Part shown: positions 32,541-39,840 of the stretch, piece after piece
Layout of the letters: the number at the start of each line of letters is the position of its first letter
Position numbering within the stretch: position 1 is the first letter of the stretch
DNA from: Natronomonas sp.
GTDB taxonomy: Archaea > Halobacteriota > Halobacteria > Halobacteriales > Haloarculaceae
Reading direction: 5' to 3'
Assembly (NCBI RefSeq): GCF_028274965.1
Contig: NZ_JAQCNO010000004.1
Coordinates: 1-47,514 of the forward strand
Length of the DNA stretch: 47,514 bases
Notes under the pieces: generated by a model
What the model saw: only the letters and a program-made list of their open reading frames with translations
What the model was told of the DNA's origin: nothing
Database searches by the model: none
Program-made: the position numbers and the translations under genes

Positions 32541-33458
32541 TTAGGTCTGTGCGATGTCGGTGATGTCGACGAACCTGAGCAGCGCGAAGACGAACACGAA
32601 GATGACGACCAACAGCGCGACCGACATGGCCGAGGCGTTCGGGTACTGAAGCCCCCGGCTGACCTCCTCGTTGATCAGCATGCTGACGGTCCGCTCACCG
32701 CCGCTGAGGAACTGCGGGATGGTCAGGTTACCAACCGACAGCACGAACGTGAACAGACAGCCGATCGCGACCCCGGGGACGCTCAACGGGAGCGTCACGT
32801 TTCTGAACGTCTCGAGGGGGCCGCCCCGGAGCGTGTTCGAGGCGTCCAACAGGTCCTTGTCGATCTGCGACAGCGAGATGTAGATCGGCGCCGCCATGAA
32901 CACGATGAAGTTCTGGAGGTAGCCGACGATCTGCGAGAACGGCGAGAACAGCAGCCACTCGACCGGCGAGGAGGTGAGCCCGAGGCTCAAAAGCGTATAG
33001 TTGATCGCCCCGTTCGTGCCGAGGATCGGGAACCACCCCAGTGTCCGGATCGTTCCCGATGTCCAGAAGGGAACAACCAAGAACAGAAGCAGGATGATCC
33101 CGGTGATCTCGCCGGTGTAAAACCGGAGGAAGTACGCGAGGGGGTACCCGAAGATCAGCGTGATCACCGTCACGGCCAGCGCGACCACGAGCGTCCGCGC
33201 GAAGACCTGCAGAACGGTCCCTGAGAAGACGACCTCGGTCCAGGGATCGAGCGTGAACTCGAAGACGACGTTGAAATTGGAGTAGCTCATGAAGCTGTAC
33301 ACGACGACGACCCCCAGCGGAGCGATCAGGAACACCAGGAACCAGACGATGGTCGGCACCGACAGCAGATGCGCTTCCTGTAGTCCGAACCAACTCTCCC
33401 CCGAAAAGCGGGAGCCGGCGGTCGGGCTCGATTCGTTCGACTCGGTTTCGGTACTCAT
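32541..33458 (-). CDS. ABC transporter permease (PotB type), 305 aa
   Basis: First-type permease of a polyamine/opine-like importer. A soluble, acidic leader (about 1-28) precedes six hydrophobic spans (roughly 31-57, 86-110, 117-135, 172-196, 225-248, 277-298). The EAA-like loop is DLLDASNTLRGGPLETF...LPLSVPG (about 202-229). It would pair with the permease at 29700. The TATA box at 33483-33492 gives it a separate promoter. It lies 138 nt downstream of the binding-protein gene. Its stop is 98 nt from the convergent chaperonin stop. Confidence 0.9.
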   Translation of the reverse strand: MSTETESNESSPTAGSRFSGESWFGLQEAHLLSVPTIVWFLVFLIAPLGVVVVYSFMSYSNFNVVFEFTLDPWTEVVFSGTVLQVFARTLVVALAVTVITLIFGYPLAYFLRFYTGEITGIILLLFLVVPFWTSGTIRTLGWFPILGTNGAINYTLLSLGLTSSPVEWLLFSPFSQIVGYLQNFIVFMAAPIYISLSQIDKDLLDASNTLRGGPLETFRNVTLPLSVPGVAIGCLFTFVLSVGNLTIPQFLSGGERTVSMLINEEVSRGLQYPNASAMSVALLVVIFVFVFALLRFVDITDIAQT

Positions 33459-33482
33459 TCGGGCGTAAGATGTTAGCGATTC

Positions 33483-33492
33483 GGTTTATACC
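33483..33492 (-). promoter_or_regulatory. TATA box of the PotB-type permease
   Basis: ggtataaacc on the reverse strand, 25-34 nt before the ATG at 33458. Confidence 0.55.
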
Positions 33493-33596
33493 TTCCGATC
33501 CGGTGAACGACGGCGCCGAAACGTGTGGATCGATCGGCGATCCGTCGGATCACTGTACGAGCGTCAACCGAAAGCGGGACGCGGCGGGGTCGGCGG

Positions 33597-35000
33597 TTAC
33601 GCCGAGAGGAAGTCCCGCCAGCGGTCGGTCATGTAGTCGGCTTCGTCCGGCCAGATCTGGAAGAACCCGCTCCGATCGAACCGTTCGTCGATCGGGCCGC
33701 TGTCGCGGACGCCGCCGTCCGAGGAGGGCTCGCCCTCCTCGTCGGCCCACTCGTACTCCTGGGGATCGAACAGCGCCGGCTCCTCGACGGCCTGGTAGGT
33801 CGCCTCGCCGTTGTACGCCCAGTCGTAGTACTCCGGACCCATGCCCTCGCCGGTGTCGTCCGAGCCGTCGCGGACGAGTTCCGTGTTCTCGTAGTGCGGC
33901 ACCGAGTAGCCGTAGCCCTGGATGAACCCGGGGAAGGCCGCCCCGTAGTGGACGTCGATCAGGTCTTTGACGGCCTCGAGGTTGCCCCGGCTCGACGCGC
34001 CGGGGCTGGTCGGGACGACGCCGCCGTACCAGAACCGATACCCCTGGATACCGTCGGACATCGTCGCGTATGTACACGGCGTTCCGTCCCGCCGGATGTC
34101 CATCGCCGCGGGCTGCCAGACGTCCCCGAGGACGGCCTCCTCGCTGGACATCGTCGTGACCGACGAGCCGTAGGCCTCCCAGGACGACCGGAACTGCCCC
34201 GCCTCGGCCTCCTCGATGAGGAAGTCGATCGCGGCGTCCATCTGGTCCTGCGTCGGGTTGTTGAGCCCGCCGACCTCGGCGTCGAGCTGGTCGGTGTCGA
34301 GGAGGTGCATCAGGACCTCCGGGATCGTGATCGCCGCCGTCTCGCCGATGATCGTCTCGCCCTCGTACTGGTCGTCGAACATCGCGCTCCAAAGCGAGAC
34401 GTCGTCGACGAAGCCGGGGTTGTACCCGATGGCGTCGAAGTTGTACACGTGCGGGGGGAACCGGAGCTGCGTCCGCTCGTCGTCCTCCCACAGTTGTTCG
34501 GTCAGCGTGGCGGCCTGCTGGCCGAGGTGGCTGAGGCGCTCCTCGGGGTTGAGCAGCGCGTCGGTGATCGAGTCCGTGTCCCAGTTCTCGAGGTCATCGA
34601 CCGGCACCGGCTCCGTGACGTCGTTGTCGATCGTCATCGCGCCGCTGCCGGCGGTGTCGACCGAGATGGCGTCGATCGTCTCGTTCTCGCCGCCGAGGAT
34701 GCGCTGTTGTGTCGTCGGGATCGTCGCCGTCGTGATGTTGATCTCCCGACCGGTCACGCTCTCGAAGAGATCGCCCTGCGTCTCGCGGGCCGCCCAGGCG
34801 GGGCCGATCCACTCGACGGGGCTGGCGGCGTCGCCGCCGTCGCCGCCGTCGCCGCCGCCGTTGCCGCCACCGTTACCGCCGCCGTTGCCGCCGCCGTTAC
34901 CGCCGTTTCCGTTTCCGTTCCCGGAACATCCGGCGAGCATCGCCGCTGCGGCCGCACCGGAGGCGTACTTTACGAAGTTTCTTCTGCTGGGTTCCTCCAT
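33597..35000 (-). CDS. ABC transporter substrate-binding lipoprotein (PotD/F type, Tat-exported), 467 aa
   Basis: Periplasmic-type binding protein of a polyamine/opine-like importer, anchored outside the cell. The N-terminus has a twin-arginine signal (SRRNFVKYASG) followed by an Ala-rich h-region and the lipobox MLAGC (Cys25), as in haloarchaeal lipoproteins. A long Gly/Asn/Asp linker (about 26-57) follows. The fold starts near WIGPAW and includes FPPHVYNFDAIGYNPGFVDD, typical of PotD-like proteins. The start at 35000 is fixed by the Tat signal. The frame is open to 35123, but that has no function. A TATA box lies at 35025-35033. The ligand is unknown. Spermidine, an opine or a small cyclic amide acid are candidates. 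Confidence 0.9.
   Translation of the reverse strand: MEEPSRRNFVKYASGAAAAAMLAGCSGNGNGNGGNGGGNGGGNGGGNGGGDGGDGGDAASPVEWIGPAWAARETQGDLFESVTGREINITTATIPTTQQRILGGENETIDAISVDTAGSGAMTIDNDVTEPVPVDDLENWDTDSITDALLNPEERLSHLGQQAATLTEQLWEDDERTQLRFPPHVYNFDAIGYNPGFVDDVSLWSAMFDDQYEGETIIGETAAITIPEVLMHLLDTDQLDAEVGGLNNPTQDQMDAAIDFLIEEAEAGQFRSSWEAYGSSVTTMSSEEAVLGDVWQPAAMDIRRDGTPCTYATMSDGIQGYRFWYGGVVPTSPGASSRGNLEAVKDLIDVHYGAAFPGFIQGYGYSVPHYENTELVRDGSDDTGEGMGPEYYDWAYNGEATYQAVEEPALFDPQEYEWADEEGEPSSDGGVRDSGPIDERFDRSGFFQIWPDEADYMTDRWRDFLSA
34855..34920 (-). repeat. Gly/Asn-rich coding repeat of the lipoprotein linker
   Basis: A run of short imperfect repeats of the gccgccgttgcc type encodes alternating Gly and Asn. 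It forms the flexible spacer after the lipobox, a common feature of haloarchaeal lipoproteins. Such a tract may vary in copy number between strains. Confidence 0.6.
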
Positions 35001-35024
35001 ACAATGCCCGCTTGCGCTCGTGGT

Positions 35025-35033
35025 ACTTATTAG
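35025..35033 (-). promoter_or_regulatory. TATA box of the binding-protein gene
   Basis: ctaataagt on the reverse strand, 25-33 nt before the ATG at 35000. Confidence 0.5.
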
Positions 35034-35149
35034 TTGCCTACCGAGCAATACTCCGGCGACGATCCGGAACCCGATCCCCGATCGATCCGAACGAACGCGG
35101 GTGTCGTTCGGGGATTCGACCACGTTCGTTCAGTGCGAACCTCCGACGC

Positions 35150-35902
35150 TCAGTGCATCGCGTCGCCGCCGTCCGGCGAGAGCGTCTGGCCGGTGTAGTA
35201 GTCGCTCTCCTCGCTCGCGAGGAACACGGCCGTCGGGACGACGTCCGACACCGATCCGAGGCGATCCATCGGCAGTTCGGCCTCCTTGCGCTCGCGCCAC
35301 TCCTCGGTGATGTCGTCGAGAAGCGACGTCTCGATCGGTCCCGGCGCGATGGCGTTGACGTTGACCTCTGGCGAGACCTCGCGGGCGAGCGCGCGGGTCA
35401 TCGCGATCACGCCGCCCTTCGCGGCCGAGTAGTGGACCAGTTCCTCGGCGCCCTTGATCCCGAGTTGAGAGGCGACGTTGATGACGCTGCCCGACCCCTG
35501 TTCGAGCATCCCGGGCAGCGCGAAGCGGGTCGCAAGGAAGACGCCGCGGAGGTCGACCGCCATCGTCTCGTCCCACATCTCGACCGGCATCTCCGCGAGT
35601 TCGGACTGGGTGAGGATCCCCGCGTTGTTGACGAGGACGTCGACCGCCCCCTCCGCCGATTCGAACGCCTCGATCATCGCCCGGACGTCCGACTCGTCGC
35701 TCACGTCCGCCCCCAGAGCGAACGCCGATCCGCCGTCGGCCTCGATCGACTCGACGACCTCCCTGGCCCCGGCCTCGCCCTCGGTCGGGGGGTAGTTCAC
35801 CGCGACCGTCGCGCCGGCCTCGGCGAGGCCGATCGCGATACCGCGCCCGATGCCCTTGCTTGCGCCCGTGACGAGTGCCGCCTTTCCGTCGAGCCGTGAC
35901 AT
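35150..35902 (-). CDS. SDR family oxidoreductase (3-oxoacyl-ACP reductase-like), 250 aa
   Basis: Classical SDR. Visible are TGASKGIGRG (about 13-22), AVNYPP with no acidic residue at the end of the second strand (leans to NADPH), NNAG, and VASQLGIKGAEELVHYSAAKGG with the Ser-Tyr-Lys set. The end PDGG is conserved. The start at 35902 directly precedes the fold, and the TATA-like motif at 35927-35935 fits a leaderless transcript. It resembles FabG- or glucose-dehydrogenase-like members, but the substrate is not known. It lies 149 nt upstream of the binding-protein gene on the same strand. Confidence 0.88.
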   Translation of the reverse strand: MSRLDGKAALVTGASKGIGRGIAIGLAEAGATVAVNYPPTEGEAGAREVVESIEADGGSAFALGADVSDESDVRAMIEAFESAEGAVDVLVNNAGILTQSELAEMPVEMWDETMAVDLRGVFLATRFALPGMLEQGSGSVINVASQLGIKGAEELVHYSAAKGGVIAMTRALAREVSPEVNVNAIAPGPIETSLLDDITEEWRERKEAELPMDRLGSVSDVVPTAVFLASEESDYYTGQTLSPDGGDAMH

Positions 35903-35926
35903 ACCCCTACGGGAACGACACAGGAC

Positions 35927-35935
35927 CCTAAATGT
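35927..35935 (-). promoter_or_regulatory. TATA-like box of the second SDR
   Basis: aacatttag on the reverse strand, 25-33 nt before the ATG at 35902. Confidence 0.45.
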
Positions 35936-35940
35936 TCCCA

Positions 35941-35956
35941 CGGGCCGGTGGGCCCG
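35941..35956. other. perfect short inverted repeat between SDR and rps17e
   Basis: CGGGCC and GGCCCG surround a 4-nt loop (ggtg). The repeat lies between the divergent promoters of the SDR and rps17e, so it may be an operator or a chance G+C palindrome. Confidence 0.35.
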
Positions 35957-35990
35957 ACCGCCCCGGGGACCCCTCGCCGACCGATTCGAA

Positions 35991-36000
35991 CCTTTTTTGA
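35991..36000 (+). promoter_or_regulatory. TATA-like box of rps17e
   Basis: ccttttttga lies 28-37 nt before the ATG at 36028. Confidence 0.45.
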
Positions 36001-36027
36001 GTGCTACAGCGGTATCACACGGTAACG

Positions 36028-36222
36028 ATGGCTATCAAACCCGCCTACGTCAAGAAGACCGCCGCGCTGCTGATGGAACGGTATCCCGACGCCTTCGGCG
36101 ACGACTTCGAGCACAACAAAGAGGTCGTCACGGAGCTGACGAACGTCGAGTCGAAGGGCGTCCGCAACCGGATCGCGGGATACGTCACCAGCAAGCAGCG
36201 CGTCCCCGAAGAGGCGGCGTAG
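36028..36222 (+). CDS. rps17e: 30S ribosomal protein S17e, 64 aa
   Basis: Archaeal/eukaryal small-subunit protein S17e. The whole short protein matches the haloarchaeal form: [17 protein letters not shown] at the start, then [11 protein letters not shown] and [13 protein letters not shown]. Length (64 aa) is normal for archaea. It has its own TATA-like element and a hairpin-plus-T-run terminator, so it is a single-gene transcript. asd follows on the same strand, an arrangement I recall from other haloarchaea, which marks the core part of the chromosome. Confidence 0.96.
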   Translation: MAIKPAYVKKTAALLMERYPDAFGDDFEHNKEVVTELTNVESKGVRNRIAGYVTSKQRVPEEAA

Positions 36223-36230
36223 GCGGCGCC

Positions 36231-36267
36231 CGCCCGACACCGGGCGTCCTCTCGAGCCCCGTTTTTT
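36231..36267 (+). terminator. terminator of rps17e
   Basis: A perfect 6-bp hairpin CGCCCG-acac-CGGGCG (36231-36246) is followed by a run of six T (36262-36267), 9 nt after the stop codon. Archaeal termination depends mainly on the T-run. Confidence 0.6.
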
Positions 36268-36398
36268 CATCAGCGGCCTCCTATCCGATCGCTCCGGCCG
36301 ATGCCGCCTCCTCGGACTCGCCTCCGTCGGCCTCGCTCCGGGCGAACCCGACATCCGTCCGTAACGACGCCCGCGACGGCAGTCGTTTTCCACAACCG

Positions 36399-36408
36399 TT
36401 TTTTATTG
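36399..36408 (+). promoter_or_regulatory. TATA-like box of asd
   Basis: ttttttattg lies 20-29 nt before the ATG at 36428. Confidence 0.5.
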
Positions 36409-36427
36409 TCTCGACGTATCGGTGTCA

Positions 36428-37462
36428 ATGTCTACTACCGTGGGTATCCTCGGCGCGACCGGTGCCGTCGGGCAACGACTCGTCCAACTGCTCGTACCGC
36501 ACCCGGAGTTCGAGGTCACGACGCTCACCGCCTCACCGTCGAGCGCGGGTCGGCCCTACAGCGACGCGGCGAAGTGGCGCATCGACTCGCCGATCCCCGA
36601 CGACGTCGCGGACATCAGCGTCGTCGAGACCGATCCGGAGGCGGTCCCCGACGGCGTCGAGTTGCTCTTCTCGTCGCTCCCCTCCGACGTCGGCGCGGCG
36701 GTCGAACCGGCGTTCGTCGAGGCCGGCTACGTCGTCTCCTCGAACTCCTCGAACGGGCGGATGGACGCCGACATCCCGCTGACGATCCCGGAGGTCAACG
36801 CCGACCACCTCGGGCTCATCGAGGTCCAACGCGACGAGCGCGGGTGGGACGGCGCGCTTATCAAGAACCCGAACTGCTCGACGATCACGATGGTGCCGAC
36901 CCTCGCTGCGCTCACCCGGTTCGGCCTCGAGCGGGTCGACGTCTCGACGCTTCAGGCCGTCTCGGGGGCGGGGTACTCCGGCGTCGCGTCGATGGAGATC
37001 ATCGACAACGTCATCCCCCACATCGGCGGTGAGGCGTCAAAAATGGAGACCGAGTCCCGGAAGCTGCTCGGCTCCTTCGACGGCGCGGAGGTCTCTCTTC
37101 ACGACGCCGACGTGTCCGCCTCGTGTAACCGCGTCCCCACGCTCGACGGCCACCTCGAGAACGTCTGGGCGGACCTCTCGGAGGACCCGACGGCCGACGC
37201 GGTCGTCGACGCCTTCGAGTCCTCGCGCGGCGTCGATCTCCACTCCTCGCCCGAGCGGCTCATCGAGGTGTTCGACGCCCCCGACAGGCCCCAGCCCCGA
37301 CTGGACCGGAACCTCGGAGACGGGATGGCCGTCGCCGCCGGCGGCGTCGAGACGACGACCCACGGCGTCCAGTTCAATTGCCTCGCTCACAACACGATAC
37401 GGGGGGCCGCGGGCGCGAGCGTGCTCAACGGCGAACTGCTGCTCGAGGAAGGCTACATCTGA
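36428..37462 (+). CDS. asd: aspartate-semialdehyde dehydrogenase, 344 aa
   Basis: Reduces aspartyl phosphate to aspartate semialdehyde with NADPH, a branch point for lysine, threonine and methionine. Landmarks are [13 protein letters not shown] (cofactor loop, residues 6-18), [10 protein letters not shown], the nucleophile Cys150 in [16 protein letters not shown] and CNRVP. Archaeal type, with typical length. ATG 36428 is preferred. A GTG two codons earlier (36422) is in frame but leaves little room after the TATA box. It converges on trm56, 15 nt between stops. Confidence 0.95.
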   Translation: MSTTVGILGATGAVGQRLVQLLVPHPEFEVTTLTASPSSAGRPYSDAAKWRIDSPIPDDVADISVVETDPEAVPDGVELLFSSLPSDVGAAVEPAFVEAGYVVSSNSSNGRMDADIPLTIPEVNADHLGLIEVQRDERGWDGALIKNPNCSTITMVPTLAALTRFGLERVDVSTLQAVSGAGYSGVASMEIIDNVIPHIGGEASKMETESRKLLGSFDGAEVSLHDADVSASCNRVPTLDGHLENVWADLSEDPTADAVVDAFESSRGVDLHSSPERLIEVFDAPDRPQPRLDRNLGDGMAVAAGGVETTTHGVQFNCLAHNTIRGAAGASVLNGELLLEEGYI

Positions 37463-37477
37463 GCGGCGACCGCCGGC

Positions 37478-38020
37478 CTACTCGCGGTCGATCGGCTCAA
37501 GTTCCTTGCCGGTCGCCTTCGGGACGACCCGCCGCGTGGCGTTTCGCCACTCGCGGTCGAGTTCCGACCCCCCGAAGAACCGATCCAAGAAGACGGCCAG
37601 CCCCGCCACCTCCGAGTGCGGCTGGTTCGTCACGGCGACGTTGTAATCGGCGCGCTCGTAGACGTCGAAGGGGACCTTCCCCGCGCCGACGACGACGAGC
37701 ACCGGCGCCGTGCGGCCCTCGGCTCTGAGTTCGCCTTCGAGTTCCTGCACCGGAAGGCCGTACATCGTCAGATGGACGACGACCCCCGGCCACTCCCGGA
37801 GTACCCGCCGGTGGTCGTCCGTCAGTTCGACCCCGAAGGGGCCGCCGAACCGGGCGGTGATGTCCTCGATGGTGGCTTTCGGCTCCGAGGCGTCCCCGGC
37901 GATGATCACCCGGTCGGCGCCGAGCGCGCGCGCGGTCAACCCCACGTGCGTCGTCATCCGGTTGTCCCGCCCGGGTCGGTGACCCAAACGGAGGACGGCG
38001 AGTTCCGGTCGGTCGTTCAT
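37478..38020 (-). CDS. trm56: tRNA (cytidine(56)-2'-O)-methyltransferase Trm56, 180 aa
   Basis: Archaea-specific SPOUT methyltransferase that 2'-O-methylates C56 in the tRNA T-loop using SAM. The N-terminal VLRLGHRPGRDNRMTTHVGL is the family signature. Later come VVHLTMYG and VVVGAGKVPFDVYE (knot region) and NQPHSEVAGLAVFLDR. Length is typical of the short archaeal form. The start at 38020 is set by that signature. The frame is open to 38176, but that is not conserved. No strong TATA box is visible. A weak ctaac lies about 24-28 nt upstream. Confidence 0.93.
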   Translation of the reverse strand: MNDRPELAVLRLGHRPGRDNRMTTHVGLTARALGADRVIIAGDASEPKATIEDITARFGGPFGVELTDDHRRVLREWPGVVVHLTMYGLPVQELEGELRAEGRTAPVLVVVGAGKVPFDVYERADYNVAVTNQPHSEVAGLAVFLDRFFGGSELDREWRNATRRVVPKATGKELEPIDRE

Positions 38021-38082
38021 GCGCTCGCTTCGTCGCCCCGCGTTAGGGGCGTTACGGTCGGCGGCGACCCGGCTGGCGGTGT

Positions 38083-38409
38083 TCAGACCGAAAACGGCGT
38101 CCGCGCGCTCACCCGTCGTTCGCTGACGCGGAGGGTCGCCTCGGCCGTGTACCCGCCGGGTTCGGGGTCCGGCCAACCCGCCTCGAACGTCGCCGTTTCG
38201 CCGGGTTGGAACTCCGCCGTCGAGAGCGTCTGTGCGAACGCCCGCCCGTCGCTGTACCGCCAGCGCTCCCCGGCGTCGTCCGAGACCGCGAAGTCGGCCC
38301 GACAGGCGTCCCGGAAGGTGAGTTCGACGGGCGTATCGCCGGCGTTGACGACGGAGAAAGAAAACTCGACGTCGTCCCCGACGGTCACCTCGAGCGCCGC
38401 TTCAAGCAT
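38083..38409 (-). CDS. BsuPI-domain protein (intracellular proteinase inhibitor-like), 108 aa
   Basis: Single Ig-like beta-sandwich domain of the BsuPI type. Visible are FSFSVVNAGDTPVELTF, FAVSDDAGERWRYSDG, AQTLSTAEFQPGET and a final strand. BsuPI is an intracellular inhibitor of subtilisin-type proteases in Bacillus, though most homologues are untested. There is no signal peptide or anchor, so it would be cytosolic, where it could regulate an internal protease. It is a single gene between trm56 and the DUF2797 gene, with a weak TATA-like motif at 38430-38439. Confidence 0.8.
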   Translation of the reverse strand: MLEAALEVTVGDDVEFSFSVVNAGDTPVELTFRDACRADFAVSDDAGERWRYSDGRAFAQTLSTAEFQPGETATFEAGWPDPEPGGYTAEATLRVSERRVSARTPFSV

Positions 38410-38526
38410 ACCGTCATTTGGCGTTGCGTAACAAAACAGTTGTGCCCGCTGTGGGCCTCTCGCCCCGTTTCGACGCCCGCTCGCCCGGTAGTAACCCCTA
38501 AGCCGACCGGGGCACTACGCCGTCGT

Positions 38527-39294
38527 GTGCAGGTCGTCGGCTACGACACGGGCGTCAAAGCGTCGGCCGAGCCGGCGCTCTCGGTCGCCCGGGAGGGCAC
38601 CGTCGAGCGGATCCCCCTGAGAGCCGGCCGGGAGTTGGCCTACGCGCTCGGCGATCGCCGGTGTGCCGGGACGGTCGACGGCGACGAACACCGCGAGTGC
38701 GAGCGCCCGGCCGCCCCGTACTGCGAGGACCACGACCGGACGTGGATCTGCGCGCGCTGCACCGGGACGTGCCTGAAACGCGAGATGGACTGCTACGACG
38801 AACACGCGATCTACCTCGCGGCGTTCGCGCCGGCGACGTTCAAAGTCGGCGTGACGAAGCGGGCGGACCCGACGGTCCGCCTGCGCGAACAGGGGGCCGA
38901 CCGGGGGGCGATCGTCCGCCGGGTCGCAAACGGGCGCATCGCGCGCGAGATCGAGGCCGAGATCGCGAGCGCGACGCCGATCCCCGACTCCGTCCGGGTC
39001 GCACGGAAGATCGAGGGGATGGGGCGGTCCGTCGACGAGGACGCCTGGCGGCGGCTGCTGTCGGAGTTCGACGCCGAACCGGCCGGCCCCTTCGAGTACG
39101 GGCTCGGCCTCGAGGCCGCACCGGTCGAGGAGACGTTCGCCGCCGGCACCGTCCGCGGCACGAAAGGCCGCGTGTTGGTCCTCGAACGCAGCGGGCAGGC
39201 CATCGCCGTGGACATGCGTTCGCTCGTCGGCCACGAACTGACCAGCGGCGCGTACTCCGGACGCCTCCAGTCGAGTCTGGGCTCGTTCGGCTGA
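38527..39294 (+). CDS. DUF2797 family protein, Cys-rich putative metal-binding, 255 aa
   Basis: Haloarchaeal DUF2797 protein with a GTG start at 38527, the first codon before the conserved VVGYDTG. Residues 46-93 hold a dense Cys/His set (C46, C58, C66, H69, C75, C78, C82, C89, H93), probably for two zinc ions. Right after it, AIYLAAFAPATFKVGVTKR...VRLREQGAD resembles the strand-helix of GIY-YIG-like nucleases, which often precede or follow zinc fingers. That similarity is only by eye. A C-terminal beta-rich part (about 185-255) has GTKGRVLVLE. Function unknown. Confidence 0.8.
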   Translation: MQVVGYDTGVKASAEPALSVAREGTVERIPLRAGRELAYALGDRRCAGTVDGDEHRECERPAAPYCEDHDRTWICARCTGTCLKREMDCYDEHAIYLAAFAPATFKVGVTKRADPTVRLREQGADRGAIVRRVANGRIAREIEAEIASATPIPDSVRVARKIEGMGRSVDEDAWRRLLSEFDAEPAGPFEYGLGLEAAPVEETFAAGTVRGTKGRVLVLERSGQAIAVDMRSLVGHELTSGAYSGRLQSSLGSFG

Positions 39295-39351
39295 GTCGCC
39301 CCGGGGCGCAGAACCTGTGAACTTTTCCGTCGGAAGCCAAAAGAAGGGTGC

Positions 39352-39777
39352 ATGACGGACGAAGAGACACCGGACGACGAGGCCGAGGACGGCGACGAGA
39401 AGTCCTTCCGCGAGCGCGTCGAGGAGATCAGACAACAGCGCGCCGAAGGCGGTGAGGGCGAGGGCGACGGCGACGGCGAGGGGATGAGCCGCGAGGAGAA
39501 GATGGAAGAGATGATGGGCGGCGGTGGCGGCCCGGGCGGCATGGGCGGCAGCCCCTTCGCGCAGATGATGGGCGGTATGATGGGCGGCGGCGGTGGCGGC
39601 GGCCCGGGTGGCATGGGCGGTATGGGCGGCGGCCCGCCGGGCATGGGCGGCGGCCCGCCCGCCGAGGGCGACAGCAGCGACAACGAGGAGGTCGTCCGAG
39701 AGGTCCGGAAGGTCCGCGACGAACTGCACGACATCCGCCGCGAGATCGAGCGGATCGCTGACGCCTTAGAGGAGTAA
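39352..39777 (+). CDS. acidic Gly/Met-rich protein with C-terminal coiled coil, 141 aa
   Basis: Three parts are visible: a very acidic N-terminal helix (1-55, with SFRERVEEIRQQR), a low-complexity Gly/Met/Pro middle (about 54-103, GGM and GGPPG repeats) and a charged C-terminal helix (about 110-141, heptad-like VREVRKVRDELHDIRREIERI). It resembles small haloarchaeal hypothetical proteins I cannot name. The helix could oligomerise, and the Met-rich part could bind metal or membrane, but neither is shown. A TATA-like aactttt (39319-39325) lies 27-33 nt upstream, and a T-run follows the stop. Confidence 0.75.
   Translation: MTDEETPDDEAEDGDEKSFRERVEEIRQQRAEGGEGEGDGDGEGMSREEKMEEMMGGGGGPGGMGGSPFAQMMGGMMGGGGGGGPGGMGGMGGGPPGMGGGPPAEGDSSDNEEVVREVRKVRDELHDIRREIERIADALEE
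39535..39662 (+). repeat. GGM/GGP-encoding low-complexity repeat
   Basis: Imperfect repeats of ggcatgggcggc and related units encode the Gly/Met/Pro-rich middle of the 141-aa protein. They are candidates for copy-number variation. Confidence 0.6.
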
Positions 39778-39796
39778 GGCCCCGTTCCGGGCGAAC

Positions 39797-39824
39797 TTTT
39801 TTACACCGGCGAGTGCTGAAAAAA
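39797..39824. terminator. bidirectional T-run terminators between convergent genes
   Basis: Six T at 39797-39802 follow the Gly/Met-rich gene on the plus strand. Six A at 39819-39824 give a T-run on the minus strand after the aspC stop at 39841. Confidence 0.5.
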
Positions 39825-39840
39825 CCCCTGTTCGGACCGC

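Noticed and set aside
34855-34920. Repeat tract in the lipoprotein gene as a CRISPR-like or regulatory repeat
   Set aside because: It is a coding Gly/Asn linker directly after a lipobox, as in many haloarchaeal lipoproteins.
36422-36427. GTG start two codons before the asd ATG
   Set aside because: The ATG at 36428 fits the conserved N-terminus and the TATA spacing better.
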